DNA from: Actinomycetes bacterium
Lineage (GTDB): Bacteria > Actinomycetota > Acidimicrobiia > Acidimicrobiales > Acidimicrobiaceae
Assembly (NCBI GenBank): GCA_021785255.1
Contig: JAJYGA010000110.1
Span: 62,001 to 126,000, forward strand
Reading direction: 5' to 3'
Length of the DNA stretch: 64,000 nt
A model generated the notes under the pieces. That model made no database searches, had not been told where the DNA came from, and saw only the letters and a program-made list of their open reading frames with translations. Both the position numbers and the translations under genes were made by a program. Below, piece after piece: positions 20,287 through 30,424 of the stretch (positions within the stretch are counted from its first letter, which is position 1; the number at the start of each line of letters is the position of its first letter).

Positions 20287-21234
20287 TTGAAGGTGTCAAG
20301 CCTTAAGGAGGGAGTGTCGGTGGCTATTAGTTCTAAGCAGGTTCGTGAGGTCGAGTTTCGTGAGCGTATGCGTGGCTACCACCAAGACGATGTGGACGAG
20401 TTTTTGGAGCAGGTCGCTCGAGGTATTGATGTCCTTGAGACTCAACTTGAAGAGGCCAAGACCAAAATAGCTCGTTATGAAGCCAATCCTCCGGTAGTCT
20501 CAAAGAGTTCTACGACTCCAACTTCTGAACCCAGAGTGCTTTCAAGTAATCCAGCTAGTGATGTGTCAGCTGGAAATGATCTAATCCAAAGAACTTTGCT
20601 TTTGGCTCAAAGGGCAGCAGACCAGGCGCTGCTGGACGCTAAAAAGGAGGCAGAACTCCTAAAGGAAGAGGCGCGCAGACGTTCTGATGAGGTGATTGAA
20701 CAAGCTAACAAGAAAGCTAACGCGTTAGTGGAAGAGAGAGCCAAGCTTCTTGCGAGTGAAGTCGATTCCTTAGAACAACGTAGATCCTCTCTTGTTGAAG
20801 AGGTCAGGACGCTTATGTCCTCTGTTGCTACTGCGAAAGAAGAGATGCGGGCCTCTTTGATGGATCTGGTGGATCGACTAGAAAAGGGTCTGGAGTTCCC
20901 CTTGGATACATCCGCGTCGGAGACTATTCAAAATGCTAGTGAGGACTCAGAAGATGCGAAGGATACCGATATGGCTTTCGACGTCCCAGAGTTTGGTACA
21001 GACAGCGCCATGACTGACTTGGGAGCGCAGGAAACTTCCTCTTATGAAAGTGGATTTTCTGATCTGCATCGATTTGGTGATGACTCTACGGTAGCACTTC
21101 CTCTTATTGAGGATGATACAAAGATAGACGATTCGGCTAGCGAGGCCGACTTTCACTTCGGCCGTCCAAACTTTCAACTGTTAGATGGAGATGGTCCATC
21201 TGCTCCAGTTCTTTTTGACGACGAAGAACTCTAG
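20287..21234 (+). CDS. divIVA: DivIVA/Wag31-like protein
   Basis: REVEFRERMRGYHQDDVDEFLEQVARGI plus coiled coil. Confidence 0.88.
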   Translation: MKVSSLKEGVSVAISSKQVREVEFRERMRGYHQDDVDEFLEQVARGIDVLETQLEEAKTKIARYEANPPVVSKSSTTPTSEPRVLSSNPASDVSAGNDLIQRTLLLAQRAADQALLDAKKEAELLKEEARRRSDEVIEQANKKANALVEERAKLLASEVDSLEQRRSSLVEEVRTLMSSVATAKEEMRASLMDLVDRLEKGLEFPLDTSASETIQNASEDSEDAKDTDMAFDVPEFGTDSAMTDLGAQETSSYESGFSDLHRFGDDSTVALPLIEDDTKIDDSASEADFHFGRPNFQLLDGDGPSAPVLFDDEEL

Positions 21235-21330
21235 CGGACTTCCTAAAGAGGGCGATCGATCTAGAGGTTTCTGAGGCGTTAGACCCACTCTGTAGTGTCC
21301 GTGTTTTCGTACTATAGTTGCAGCTACTGG

Positions 21331-23256
21331 TTAATCTCTTCTATCTAGATCTAAATAGACGATCGTGTCATCTTTTTTAACTCTTCCTTCAAAGGGTCGA
21401 TATTTGCCCGATTCGTGCTCTTTTATTGCTAGTGGTAATGCCATAACAGTAAGGGCTGCGTAGGGATCGTTGACAACATCACTTTCGATCGGGTATTCTT
21501 GCAACTCACCATCTATAAGGAGTTGGGGAAATGAATCGAGATGTTGACGTACCCATGACCTTATCACGTCTTTGTATGAAATATATCTTCTGTTGGCATG
21601 ATCTACTAGCTGGATGTGGTCTAGCTGAAGAAGGTACTTTGCTAAGATGACTTCTCGGAGATCGGCTGTATTAGGAAGGCTCACAGTTCTTTGTGGTTTT
21701 GGCAATGCATGCTTATTGGCCGCTGACGACGACGGAGCCTTAGCAGAGAGGGCTTCTCCTGGAGGTCTACCGTACTCATCTTTAACGCAGGTCGGTATTT
21801 GACAGAGTTCTCGTTCCAAGGAGTCAAGTCGAACCGGTGACGCGATCAAGGAGTCGAGCCGCGTTGGAATCGACACTAATCTGTTGGAAAGCTGTTCTTT
21901 GTAGATCTTGCCTTTCAACAGTGCTACTACCAGTGTTGCCGTCACCAAAGAGACTGCGGTTGACTCTACAGTCGAAAAGTTTCCGGTCATCTCAAATACC
22001 ATGATGGTAATTGCTATTGGAGCGCGCGCTACGGATCCAAAGGTGGCTGCCATCGCGCCTATCACAAAGATTGCTGGGTCATGGGAGAGTTGTCGGGGAA
22101 GTATAGGCTCAAGTACGCGCCAGAGTCCATACCCAGAAAAGGCCCCAATAACCATTCCAGGACCGAATATCCCTCCGGAACCACCGGTGCCAATCGAAAG
22201 GGATGTAGCGATAATTCTTAGAAAGGGGATGGCGATAACTAGAATCAAGGGAGTGGTTTCTAGGGCGTTTGTAAAGGTTAGCTGAATCCAACCATAGCCA
22301 GTGCCAAGCACTTGAGGTGCAAAAAGAGCGATTACTCCTACCAAGAACCCTCCTATCGCGGGTTTCACGAATCTTGGTAGTGGGACCTTGTGCGTCAGGC
22401 TAACGGTCGTATAAAAAACCTTCGAGTATAAGACTCCTAACCCTGCGTAGACTATCCCAGCAAGGGCGAATATCCAGAGATACTTAGTTGACACTGATTG
22501 CGATGTAGTGACGAATCCGAAAATGGGGGTGTACCCAACTGCAGCGCCAAAGATGGAATAGGCAACGGTACTTGCTAAAAGAGCTGGGAGTATGACCACG
22601 GCGTCGATGTCAGAGGTATATAGAATCTCTCCGGCCAGTATCGCACCGCCAAGAGGGGCTCCGAAAATTGCTCCGATCCCTGAGCCAATTCCTACGGCGA
22701 CAGCCATCTGAGAGTCTCGCGTGGACAGACGCAGTGTGCGCGCCACTAAAGACCCAAACCCAGCACTAATTTGACCTGTAGGACCCTCGCGTCCTCCGCT
22801 TCCTCCTGAGCCTATTGTCAGGGCCGATGCTACAATCTTGACCAAAACAACACGAACTCTTACCCCCCAAGGTCTTTTGTGTGAGGCGCGTATCGCTGCA
22901 TCTGTCCCGTGCCCTTCTGCTTCAGGTGCTATAGAAAAGACCAATAGCGCGGAGAGCAAGCCTCCAATGGTAGTGGATAAGGGTATGAGATAAGGATCTA
23001 AGTAATGAGAGGAGCCAACGAGGTTGCCTTCACCGGTGGGGAGTGGCACCTGGTAGTGTGCAAAATCGCTTAAGAAGAGAGTAGTGGAAAGTGATAACGT
23101 TTCATAAAAAATTACCGCACCCACTCCAGCAACTAATCCAATTAGTAGTGCTAGACAAAGCCATCTCAACGTGGGATTCATTGTATTTGCAAGGTACGAA
23201 ACCTTGTCCATGAAAGATGGTATCGGCGTGCCGCTGGAGGTTGAAGTCTCGCTCAT
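21331..23256 (-). CDS. ClC-family chloride channel/antiporter with C-terminal soluble domain
   Basis: GSGGSGGREGPTGQISAGF and GTGGSGGIFGPGMVIGA motifs. Confidence 0.92.
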   Translation of the reverse strand: MSETSTSSGTPIPSFMDKVSYLANTMNPTLRWLCLALLIGLVAGVGAVIFYETLSLSTTLFLSDFAHYQVPLPTGEGNLVGSSHYLDPYLIPLSTTIGGLLSALLVFSIAPEAEGHGTDAAIRASHKRPWGVRVRVVLVKIVASALTIGSGGSGGREGPTGQISAGFGSLVARTLRLSTRDSQMAVAVGIGSGIGAIFGAPLGGAILAGEILYTSDIDAVVILPALLASTVAYSIFGAAVGYTPIFGFVTTSQSVSTKYLWIFALAGIVYAGLGVLYSKVFYTTVSLTHKVPLPRFVKPAIGGFLVGVIALFAPQVLGTGYGWIQLTFTNALETTPLILVIAIPFLRIIATSLSIGTGGSGGIFGPGMVIGAFSGYGLWRVLEPILPRQLSHDPAIFVIGAMAATFGSVARAPIAITIMVFEMTGNFSTVESTAVSLVTATLVVALLKGKIYKEQLSNRLVSIPTRLDSLIASPVRLDSLERELCQIPTCVKDEYGRPPGEALSAKAPSSSAANKHALPKPQRTVSLPNTADLREVILAKYLLQLDHIQLVDHANRRYISYKDVIRSWVRQHLDSFPQLLIDGELQEYPIESDVVNDPYAALTVMALPLAIKEHESGKYRPFEGRVKKDDTIVYLDLDRRD

Positions 23257-23257
23257 A

Positions 23258-23725
23258 CTAGTACCACGTTCGCTCCTTTGTTTCCGAAGTGGCTTCAGAG
23301 ATTAGATCGAGCGCGTTAACGACCTCTTCCCACTTCGTCTTGGGGATCTTGGCTAGCACTCGGGCGATCTCTGCCTTGCGATTTCGTGTAACTGTTGCCA
23401 GAGCGTCAACGGCTTTTTCACTTACGAGTAGTTCAACTCTTCGTCTGTCCTTTTCGCTGTGTTTTCTAAGGAGGAGGCCCTTGACGATGAGTCGATCACA
23501 CAGTCTTGTCACGGTGGGATGAGCGACTCCGAGACTCTCGGCAAGTTCGCCGACTGTGCAGTTGGGATGCTGCGCCACGTAAACCAACGATCGATACTGA
23601 ACCAATGAGAGATCGACATCGATAACCGTTAATGATCGAATGGCAAGCGCTAGTAGAGCCCTTGAGCTTCGCAGGACAGAGTCGATGGTTTGATTTTCGA
23701 CTGATGTTGATTCTTGTGCTGACAC
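23258..23725 (-). CDS. MarR-family transcriptional regulator
   Basis: wHTH: NCTVGELAESLGVAHPTVTRLCDRLIVKGLLLRKHSEKDRRRVELLVSEK. Confidence 0.92.
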   Translation of the reverse strand: MSAQESTSVENQTIDSVLRSSRALLALAIRSLTVIDVDLSLVQYRSLVYVAQHPNCTVGELAESLGVAHPTVTRLCDRLIVKGLLLRKHSEKDRRRVELLVSEKAVDALATVTRNRKAEIARVLAKIPKTKWEEVVNALDLISEATSETKERTWY

Positions 23726-23752
23726 TATTATTTAGTATATACTAAATAATAG
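23725..23752. promoter_or_regulatory. Perfect 28-bp palindrome CTATTATTTAGTATATACTAAATAATAG, putative MarR operator
   Basis: Read directly; abuts the GTG start of the marR gene; TATACT -10-like hexamer inside. Confidence 0.8.
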
Positions 23753-23888
23753 ATTGCGTACACATTGTCTCGGGGAAATAACTGGGTTAGAGCACACATT
23801 GTCAAAATTGTTGAGAGGGTTTTATTGATCCAGTGATCGTCTCTTACTTTGGGATAAATTCCAAAGATGGTGCAAGAGGTGGCGACTG

Positions 23889-24878
23889 TTAGTTGGACTC
23901 CTCTACGTCGAAATGGTTTGAGTGATTTCTTGATGTTCTTGTCTTTAGGTATCTGCTGGCAGCTACATCTAGCGCGTGACTACCAGCATAAAGTACGATA
24001 AGTCCCAGTAAGACTCCAAAAATGTATAGACCAGGATTAGAAGGACGAACCACCTGAGGCAAGATGGCTATTGCCATGAGGGGTGGATGTAGATCTGAGA
24101 CAACCTTCGCAGCCAATAGGACAACTGTAATGGCAAGTATCGAACCCAGAATGTGCCCAATATACAGATAGCCCAGCTCCCCTATCGAAGTTGCGCCGAA
24201 AAGGAGACAAAAACGTCGAATGAGGAACGATCTTTCTACATGTTGTTCTTGTAGCCAATCCAATGCGGAGACGAATATTGGAGGAGCCATGAAGTAGGGC
24301 AAGAGGAACAAATGGGTGCTTCCTATCCAAATCAGAGCTACGACCGTGAAGATTAAGGTGATTCGGGCGTTGTTGTGCCCATCGCTAAATGAAAGCGTCT
24401 TTAAGCTGCTGTGGGATTCGTCTTTATGGTTATAGGTTTTATCTAAGAGTGTCGCTCCTGAAAGGAGGATAGACATTGCAGATACTGAAACAACGTATAG
24501 AGGACTTGTGATGTGAAAGACAACGGGAAGCATAGTAACAGAGATGAGCGGTATTAACGATGAACGCAAGAAATAGAGTTCACAAAGCACTATAAAGAGA
24601 GACATAGCCTCTCTTAAAACAGAAAGACCGGAGAAACCTGCTAACAGGACTCCAATGACTGCGTCTATCGTTGCTAAGATGGCAATTAACGGTGCTCGAT
24701 CTATTACAGGCCGAGGTCTTAGAACAATAGCTATGGTCGCGATGGCCCCTGCTTCTGGAAAAATAATAGATGGCGTGTGCGTAAGCGCTGCAACTATGAG
24801 CATGGCTGCTACTGACACGACTGGTGCAAAGTATCGGTAAGGCACCTTGCCTCTGGTGGTCTTGGCAACTTGGACCAT
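23889..24878 (-). CDS. Multi-TM membrane protein (possibly HPP-like)
   Basis: Several hydrophobic segments; SDLHPPLMAIAILP motif; refined start downstream of the ileS stop. Confidence 0.5.
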   Translation of the reverse strand: MVQVAKTTRGKVPYRYFAPVVSVAAMLIVAALTHTPSIIFPEAGAIATIAIVLRPRPVIDRAPLIAILATIDAVIGVLLAGFSGLSVLREAMSLFIVLCELYFLRSSLIPLISVTMLPVVFHITSPLYVVSVSAMSILLSGATLLDKTYNHKDESHSSLKTLSFSDGHNNARITLIFTVVALIWIGSTHLFLLPYFMAPPIFVSALDWLQEQHVERSFLIRRFCLLFGATSIGELGYLYIGHILGSILAITVVLLAAKVVSDLHPPLMAIAILPQVVRPSNPGLYIFGVLLGLIVLYAGSHALDVAASRYLKTRTSRNHSNHFDVEESN

Positions 24879-24889
24879 ACGTATGCCTC

Positions 24890-27800
24890 CTAAGAGGCAA
24901 CTCGCTTGAGCATCACTTTGACGGCTTCCAACGAAGGGAGTATCTCGCCTTGGTACTCCCAACTTTTTGAGTGGGTGTCATCAAGAAGGAGTTGAAGTGC
25001 TAGAGTTTGTTCCATCACGTAGCCTCGATAACGAGTTACTGCCTCCTTGAGTGGCCCCTCTTTCACGTCAAGACCTACCAGTATTTTATCGGTAATGGAA
25101 AAGTTGGCGTCTCGCCGAGCTGCTTGGATCTCTCTTACTACATCTCGAGCTAGACCTTCTAAGATCAATTCGTCATCGAGCATTAGATCTAAGGTGACGA
25201 CGGCTCGTTTCGAAGCAAGTACTCGCGTGGAATCAAGATCTTTAGGGTGGAGCAAGAGTTCGTATTCATCGTCATTGAGTGTCACTCCTGCCACCTTTAA
25301 TCCCTCGTCATCCTTGCTCCACTTTCCTGACCTGGCACTTGACATTACCTTAGGTGTATCCGAACCAAGACGCGGTCCAATCTTTGCTGGTATAACGTTG
25401 AGTTTCACTTCGGCGTATCCGTCAAAGTCATCGTCTAGCACGACCTCTTTGACGTTGAGTTCGTCGGCAATGATAGGCTTGTATCTGGCTAATGAAGCAG
25501 CTTCAGGACCCGAGACGATTACTTTTTGTAGGGGTTGTCGAGCGCGAATGCCGTTTGCCTTTCTGATGGAGTGGCCTAAAGAACACACCTCGCGCACGAG
25601 ATCCATCTCTATCACCAAGGAGTCGTCGTCAACAAGCCAGTCGGCCCTTGGCCAGTCACTTAGGTGTACGCTTCGTTCGCCTGTAAGGCGTTGATATATG
25701 TACTCATCGAGCATTGGAAGCAGTGGAGCTGAGATCTGTGTCAACGTGACAAGCACGGTGTGCAAAGTATTATAGGCATCTTGTTTGTCGGAGTCGATAC
25801 TGCTGTCAACTCCAGACTTGGACCAAAATCGATCTCGAGACCTCCTGATGTACCAGTTCGTCAGAGCATCCAAAAATCCATCGATGGCCGCCGTTGAAGT
25901 GGAGATGTCATATCGATCCATTGAGTAAGTAACTAGCTCTACGAGCTGGTGAAGCTTGGCTAGAATGTATCGATCAAGAAGCGAGGTTGACGATGCGTCC
26001 AGGGATCCTACCATATGATCCGCGTTCCCGTAAAGGGTTAGAAAGTAGTAGGCGTTCCATATTGGGTTTATAACTCGTTTCAAGGTGTCGAAGATGGCTG
26101 ACTTTTCCAATACGGCCTCCTGTCCTCGGAGAATCGAAGACGAAAGGAGAAACCACCGCATAGCGTCGGCACCGATGGTCTCAAATACCTCCCAGGGATC
26201 GGGGTAGTTCTTCAGTCTTTTCGAAAGCTTGCGACCGTCATCACCAAGCAAAATTCCATGAGCCATGCAGTGTTCGAAGGGTGGTTTATCGAACAACGCT
26301 ACCGAGAGAACGTGAAGTGTATAAAACCATCCTCGCGTTTGGCCGATGTACTCTACGATGAAATCGGCTGGAAAGTTCTCCTCGAAGAGTTGTCGATTGT
26401 CAAAAGGGTAGTGAAGTTGTGCGTAGGGCATTGATCCAGACTCGAACCAACAGTCAAGTATGTCCATTACTCTAACCATCTTGGATCTTCCGGTGGGATC
26501 GTTTGGGTTGACCCTGGTGAGCTCATCGATATAAGGTCTGTGTAAGTTCTGTGGTCGTACTCCAAAGTCGGCCTCGATCTCATCGAGAGATCCGTAGACG
26601 TCTATCCTGGGGTAGTTCGGGTCATCAGACTTCCACACCGGAATCGGAGTACCCCAGTATCGATTTCGTGTAATTGACCAATCCCGAGCACCTTCGAGCC
26701 ACTTTCCAAAAGCTCCGTTCTTGACGTGAGGGGGAACCCAGTTGATCTCCTGGTTCTTCTTTAATAGTTCGTCTTTAATCTCCGTTACTTTTACAAACCA
26801 CGAAGAGACTGCTTTGTATATGAGCGGCGTATCAGTCCTCCAGCAGTGTGGGTAAGAGTGTTCATAGTCCTTTTGTTCCACTAGCACATCTTTTGCCTTT
26901 AGCATTTTGATGATGTCTTGGTTGGCTTCGAAGACTTGCACACCTACAAAGTCCCTCACAGGCTCTTGAAATCTGCCACGATCGTCCACAGGGCAAACCA
27001 CAGCTATGTCAGCAGCTTCACATACCGCTTGGTCTTCTTCACCAAAGCCAGGAGCGATCTGTACGATACCCGTTCCCTCTTCGGTGGAGACAAACTCCCC
27101 TTTTATTACTCGAAAAGCATTTGGGCTTTCTTTGAAGTAGTCGAATATGGGCTGAAAACTTCGGCCAATCAATACGCTGCCTTGGATCTGACCGAGAACC
27201 TCCACTTCTCCTAAGCTCTCTTCATATGCGAAGAGCCTTTCTTTGGCGAGTACGAATATTTTTCGGTCACTTTTTCGCCGTACACCCAAGTAGGTAATGT
27301 CGGGACCTACTGCGACTGCGAGGTTAGAGGGTAGAGTCCATGGGGTTGTTGTCCACGCGAGCAAATTAATCTCGTGCTCGAACCACGTTTTGGGTTGATC
27401 AGTAACGGGGAACACTTTGAATGCAACCGTCACCGCAGGATCGATTCGAGGGCGATAAGAGTCGTCTTGCCTGGTTTCGAAGTTGGAGAGTGGGGTTTCG
27501 CACTCCCAGCAATATGGGAGTACTCTGTATCCTTCATATATAAGCCCTTTGGTAAAAAGTGTCTTGAATGCCCAGATAACTGACTCCATGAAGTCGATAT
27601 CCATGGTCTTGTAATCATTTACAAAATCAACCCATCGAGCTTGCCTGTTAACATATTTATGCCACTCATCTGTTGTTCTATTTACCAAGTTTGAGCAGTA
27701 GTCGTTGAATATGGAGATTCCCAAGCTCTCTATTCCTATACGTCCTTCTGTGACTCCAAGCTCTTTTTCTGCCGTCATCTCAGCTGGAAGGCCGTGACAG

Positions 27801-28093
27801 TCCCAACCAAAGCGTCTCTCGACTTTATAACCCCTCATAGTTTTGTACCGAGGAATCGCGTCTTTTACGAATCCAGTTAGTAGATGTCCATAATGAGGCA
27901 GCCCATTGGCGAATGGGGGACCGTCGTAAAAGACAAAATCCCCCTCTCCATTTTCACGAAGCTCAATGGAGGCTTTGAAGGTGTCATCTTTTTCCCAGAA
28001 CTCTAGAATCTGTTTTTCTATCTGTGGCAACTTCGCCTGTGGAGACTCTTTGGGGTAGCTCTTTGATCTTGAATTCGTTTTGTTAGGGGACAT
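24890..28093 (-). CDS. ileS: Isoleucyl-tRNA synthetase, type-2-like
   Basis: GLPHYGHLLTGFVKD, FGWDCHGLPAE, RKLSKRLKNYPDPWEVF. Confidence 0.96.
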   Translation of the reverse strand: MSPNKTNSRSKSYPKESPQAKLPQIEKQILEFWEKDDTFKASIELRENGEGDFVFYDGPPFANGLPHYGHLLTGFVKDAIPRYKTMRGYKVERRFGWDCHGLPAEMTAEKELGVTEGRIGIESLGISIFNDYCSNLVNRTTDEWHKYVNRQARWVDFVNDYKTMDIDFMESVIWAFKTLFTKGLIYEGYRVLPYCWECETPLSNFETRQDDSYRPRIDPAVTVAFKVFPVTDQPKTWFEHEINLLAWTTTPWTLPSNLAVAVGPDITYLGVRRKSDRKIFVLAKERLFAYEESLGEVEVLGQIQGSVLIGRSFQPIFDYFKESPNAFRVIKGEFVSTEEGTGIVQIAPGFGEEDQAVCEAADIAVVCPVDDRGRFQEPVRDFVGVQVFEANQDIIKMLKAKDVLVEQKDYEHSYPHCWRTDTPLIYKAVSSWFVKVTEIKDELLKKNQEINWVPPHVKNGAFGKWLEGARDWSITRNRYWGTPIPVWKSDDPNYPRIDVYGSLDEIEADFGVRPQNLHRPYIDELTRVNPNDPTGRSKMVRVMDILDCWFESGSMPYAQLHYPFDNRQLFEENFPADFIVEYIGQTRGWFYTLHVLSVALFDKPPFEHCMAHGILLGDDGRKLSKRLKNYPDPWEVFETIGADAMRWFLLSSSILRGQEAVLEKSAIFDTLKRVINPIWNAYYFLTLYGNADHMVGSLDASSTSLLDRYILAKLHQLVELVTYSMDRYDISTSTAAIDGFLDALTNWYIRRSRDRFWSKSGVDSSIDSDKQDAYNTLHTVLVTLTQISAPLLPMLDEYIYQRLTGERSVHLSDWPRADWLVDDDSLVIEMDLVREVCSLGHSIRKANGIRARQPLQKVIVSGPEAASLARYKPIIADELNVKEVVLDDDFDGYAEVKLNVIPAKIGPRLGSDTPKVMSSARSGKWSKDDEGLKVAGVTLNDDEYELLLHPKDLDSTRVLASKRAVVTLDLMLDDELILEGLARDVVREIQAARRDANFSITDKILVGLDVKEGPLKEAVTRYRGYVMEQTLALQLLLDDTHSKSWEYQGEILPSLEAVKVMLKRVAS

Positions 28094-28353
28094 ACCATTT
28101 AAACATAGCGCCTAGCCTCTCTTGACAGGTGGTTTACATAACACACAGAGACATCTGAGAGCACACGGAGAAATATTTGTTGGCTGCATGTAGTTGATGT
28201 GGTAGTTGCTACTCTGTAGCGATCATATATGTGTAAGGACGGATCCTTCATCCATGCCGTTGGGTGTCGGAGCTTTGGAGGAGTCTTAGGTCTTACATGT
28301 TGCGCGAGCTAAATGATAGTTGAAGTGGATCATGGAGATGCCGAGGTCGATAG

Positions 28354-28809
28354 ATGACACAATATATTCAAGGTGAAAATGCTCAAGAACGAGTCGAAGA
28401 GTACCTAAATCTTCCCGATGAGGATATTGACAATCTTTCTGACTCTGAGTTCCTCAGTGGCCAAAGTGAGTTGCTCAACTTGGAACGCGAGACCTACGCG
28501 GCCCAAGCATCGGCCCTTAAAGCTGAGGCTGATACTATTGCACAAGAGTCGGAGCCAGGAGACACTCAATTTGATGAAGAGTCCGGTGAAGGTGGTACAG
28601 CCACCATCGATCGCGAGAGAGATCTAGCCTTAGCAGCTCAAGCCAGGGCTGCTGTCGAAGAAATTGACGGCGCAATTAGAAAGATAAACCACGGTACATA
28701 CGGTATATGTGAGGTTTGCCATAACCCGATTCCACGTGCAAGACTGAGGGCACTTCCATACGCCCGTTTGTGTGTGAAGTGTAAAGAGGGTGGACTTTCC
28801 AAAAGATAG
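28354..28809 (+). CDS. TraR/DksA-family zinc-finger protein
   Basis: GTYGICEVCHNPIPRARLRALPYARLCVKC. Confidence 0.9.
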   Translation: MTQYIQGENAQERVEEYLNLPDEDIDNLSDSEFLSGQSELLNLERETYAAQASALKAEADTIAQESEPGDTQFDEESGEGGTATIDRERDLALAAQARAAVEEIDGAIRKINHGTYGICEVCHNPIPRARLRALPYARLCVKCKEGGLSKR

Positions 28810-28817
28810 CTTTCGCG

Positions 28818-29312
28818 ATGTCGGGGTCTGATCAAAAAGAGAGAGTGCTGGCGGCCCTGGCTATCTATGTTGCGATCATTGTTTTTATAGTTGATCAGAT
28901 AACAAAGTCCATTGCCGTCTCAAGTCTGAAGAATGGACCGGTGCACATCTTCGGTCCATTTTATTTTCGGCTAGAGTACAACAGCGGATTTGCATTTTCC
29001 CTAGCTACGGGTTATGGAGATATCATTGGAATAGTTGCTGTTGTCGTTGCCGTTATATTGTTCCTCTACTCGTTCAAAGTTCAGTCGCTTGTGATGAGGC
29101 TTGCTCTTGGAATGGTTGCCGGAGGAGCGCTTGGCAACGTTAGCGATCGGATTTTTCGCGGTCACGCGGGTGCTGTCGTCGACTTTATATATAGTGGATT
29201 CTGGCCCACCTTTAACCTTGCAGACTCATCAATTGTAATCGGAGCGGTATTGATCGCTTTGGTATCTTTGCGAACTGAGAGGATGGCAAGGCACAAGGAG
29301 CAGGGAGGATGA
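28818..29312 (+). CDS. lspA: Lipoprotein signal peptidase
   Basis: VDQITKSIA, GNVSDRIFRGHAGAVVDFI, FNLADSSI. Confidence 0.95.
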   Translation: MSGSDQKERVLAALAIYVAIIVFIVDQITKSIAVSSLKNGPVHIFGPFYFRLEYNSGFAFSLATGYGDIIGIVAVVVAVILFLYSFKVQSLVMRLALGMVAGGALGNVSDRIFRGHAGAVVDFIYSGFWPTFNLADSSIVIGAVLIALVSLRTERMARHKEQGG

Positions 29313-29315
29313 GAG

Positions 29316-30230
29316 TTGGAGACGATAGCGGTACCTGAGTCTCTTGGCGGCGAGCGAATAGATCGCGCGCTCGCGCTTTTGTTTGACATCTCTCGATCAG
29401 AGGCTCTCACATTAATTGCAAATGGTAATGTTTGTGTTCAAGGACGTAGCAACGTTGCAAAGTCTCTCAGGCTTTCTCCTGGAGACTTAATTGAAATTCA
29501 TGAGCCTTTGTTGAGTTCACGATTTGAACTCCAACCAAGGGCAGACTTGAACGTTGACATTCTCTACTATGACTCGGACGTTGTTGTGGTGAATAAAGCT
29601 GCTCATCAGGTTGTCCACCCTGGATCGGGCCATGAGCGTGACACGGTCGTAGCGGTGCTTCTGGCGAAGTTCCCAGAGATGGCGAAGATCAACTGTGACC
29701 CATTGCGTCCAGGCGTTGTGCATCGCTTGGACAAAGGAACCTCCGGAGTCATGGTATTTGCCCTCTGTCAGCGTTCCTTTGAGGCATTGAGTTTAGACGT
29801 TCGTACTCATGTATTCTCACGTCGATATATTGCCTTGGTCGAGGGACACTTAGAGTCCCGTTTCGGTTTAATCGAAGCACCTATAGGGAGATCGATCAGA
29901 AACTCTAAGAAGATGGAGGTTTCAAGTGGCGGGAAAGAGGCAAGGACTAGATTTGAGGTTCTTGAGAGATTTGAGAGTCCACGCAGCGCCACGCTCATTT
30001 CCGTCACTCTGGAGACAGGGCGAACCCATCAGATTAGGGTTCACCTGGCAGGACTAGGACATAGCGTCGTCGGCGATGAGGTGTATGGTAAAGGGGATGA
30101 GGTGTTGAAGAGACCCTTTTTGCACTCGGAGACCTTGATGTTTAACCATCCTGTCACGCAAGAACCCATGACCTTTACTGCACCTCTTCCTGATGACTTG
30201 CGTGAACGGCTGGCGGCGTTCAGTGGATAA
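29316..30230 (+). CDS. RluA/RluD-family pseudouridine synthase
   Basis: S4 domain, GVVHRLDKGTSGVMVFA, TGRTHQIRVHLAGLGHSVVGD. Confidence 0.95.
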   Translation: METIAVPESLGGERIDRALALLFDISRSEALTLIANGNVCVQGRSNVAKSLRLSPGDLIEIHEPLLSSRFELQPRADLNVDILYYDSDVVVVNKAAHQVVHPGSGHERDTVVAVLLAKFPEMAKINCDPLRPGVVHRLDKGTSGVMVFALCQRSFEALSLDVRTHVFSRRYIALVEGHLESRFGLIEAPIGRSIRNSKKMEVSSGGKEARTRFEVLERFESPRSATLISVTLETGRTHQIRVHLAGLGHSVVGDEVYGKGDEVLKRPFLHSETLMFNHPVTQEPMTFTAPLPDDLRERLAAFSG

Positions 30231-30424
30231 AGGTAATGACGATTACGACAAGCCGTTAACCATCTGGTAGTTCCTCTAGGTCTAGTTATTGAAGCCTTTT
30301 AAGATGTTCACAAGACGGTGAGAGGCCCATATTTCAGCTGGCGCCTTTGTCTTTTTAGGTATGTTTTTTTGGATTCACGTGGCATGAGTTCCTTGCGTCG
30401 GGTATATGCACGCTGCTACATCGG

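Noticed and set aside
21908-22285. 125-aa + strand ORF antisense to the ClC gene
   Set aside because: Typical shadow ORF opposite a conserved membrane protein.
23760-23803. Direct repeat ACACATTGTC (23760 and 23794) upstream of marR
   Set aside because: Two short copies with no further context; not enough to call a binding site.
25047-25694. 215-aa + strand ORF antisense to ileS
   Set aside because: Ser/Arg/Thr-rich mirror-frame translation of a strongly supported ileS; no domain or RBS support.
28094-28353. Possible T-box leader upstream of ileS
   Set aside because: No TGGNACCGCG-like T-box sequence seen on the minus strand upstream of ileS.
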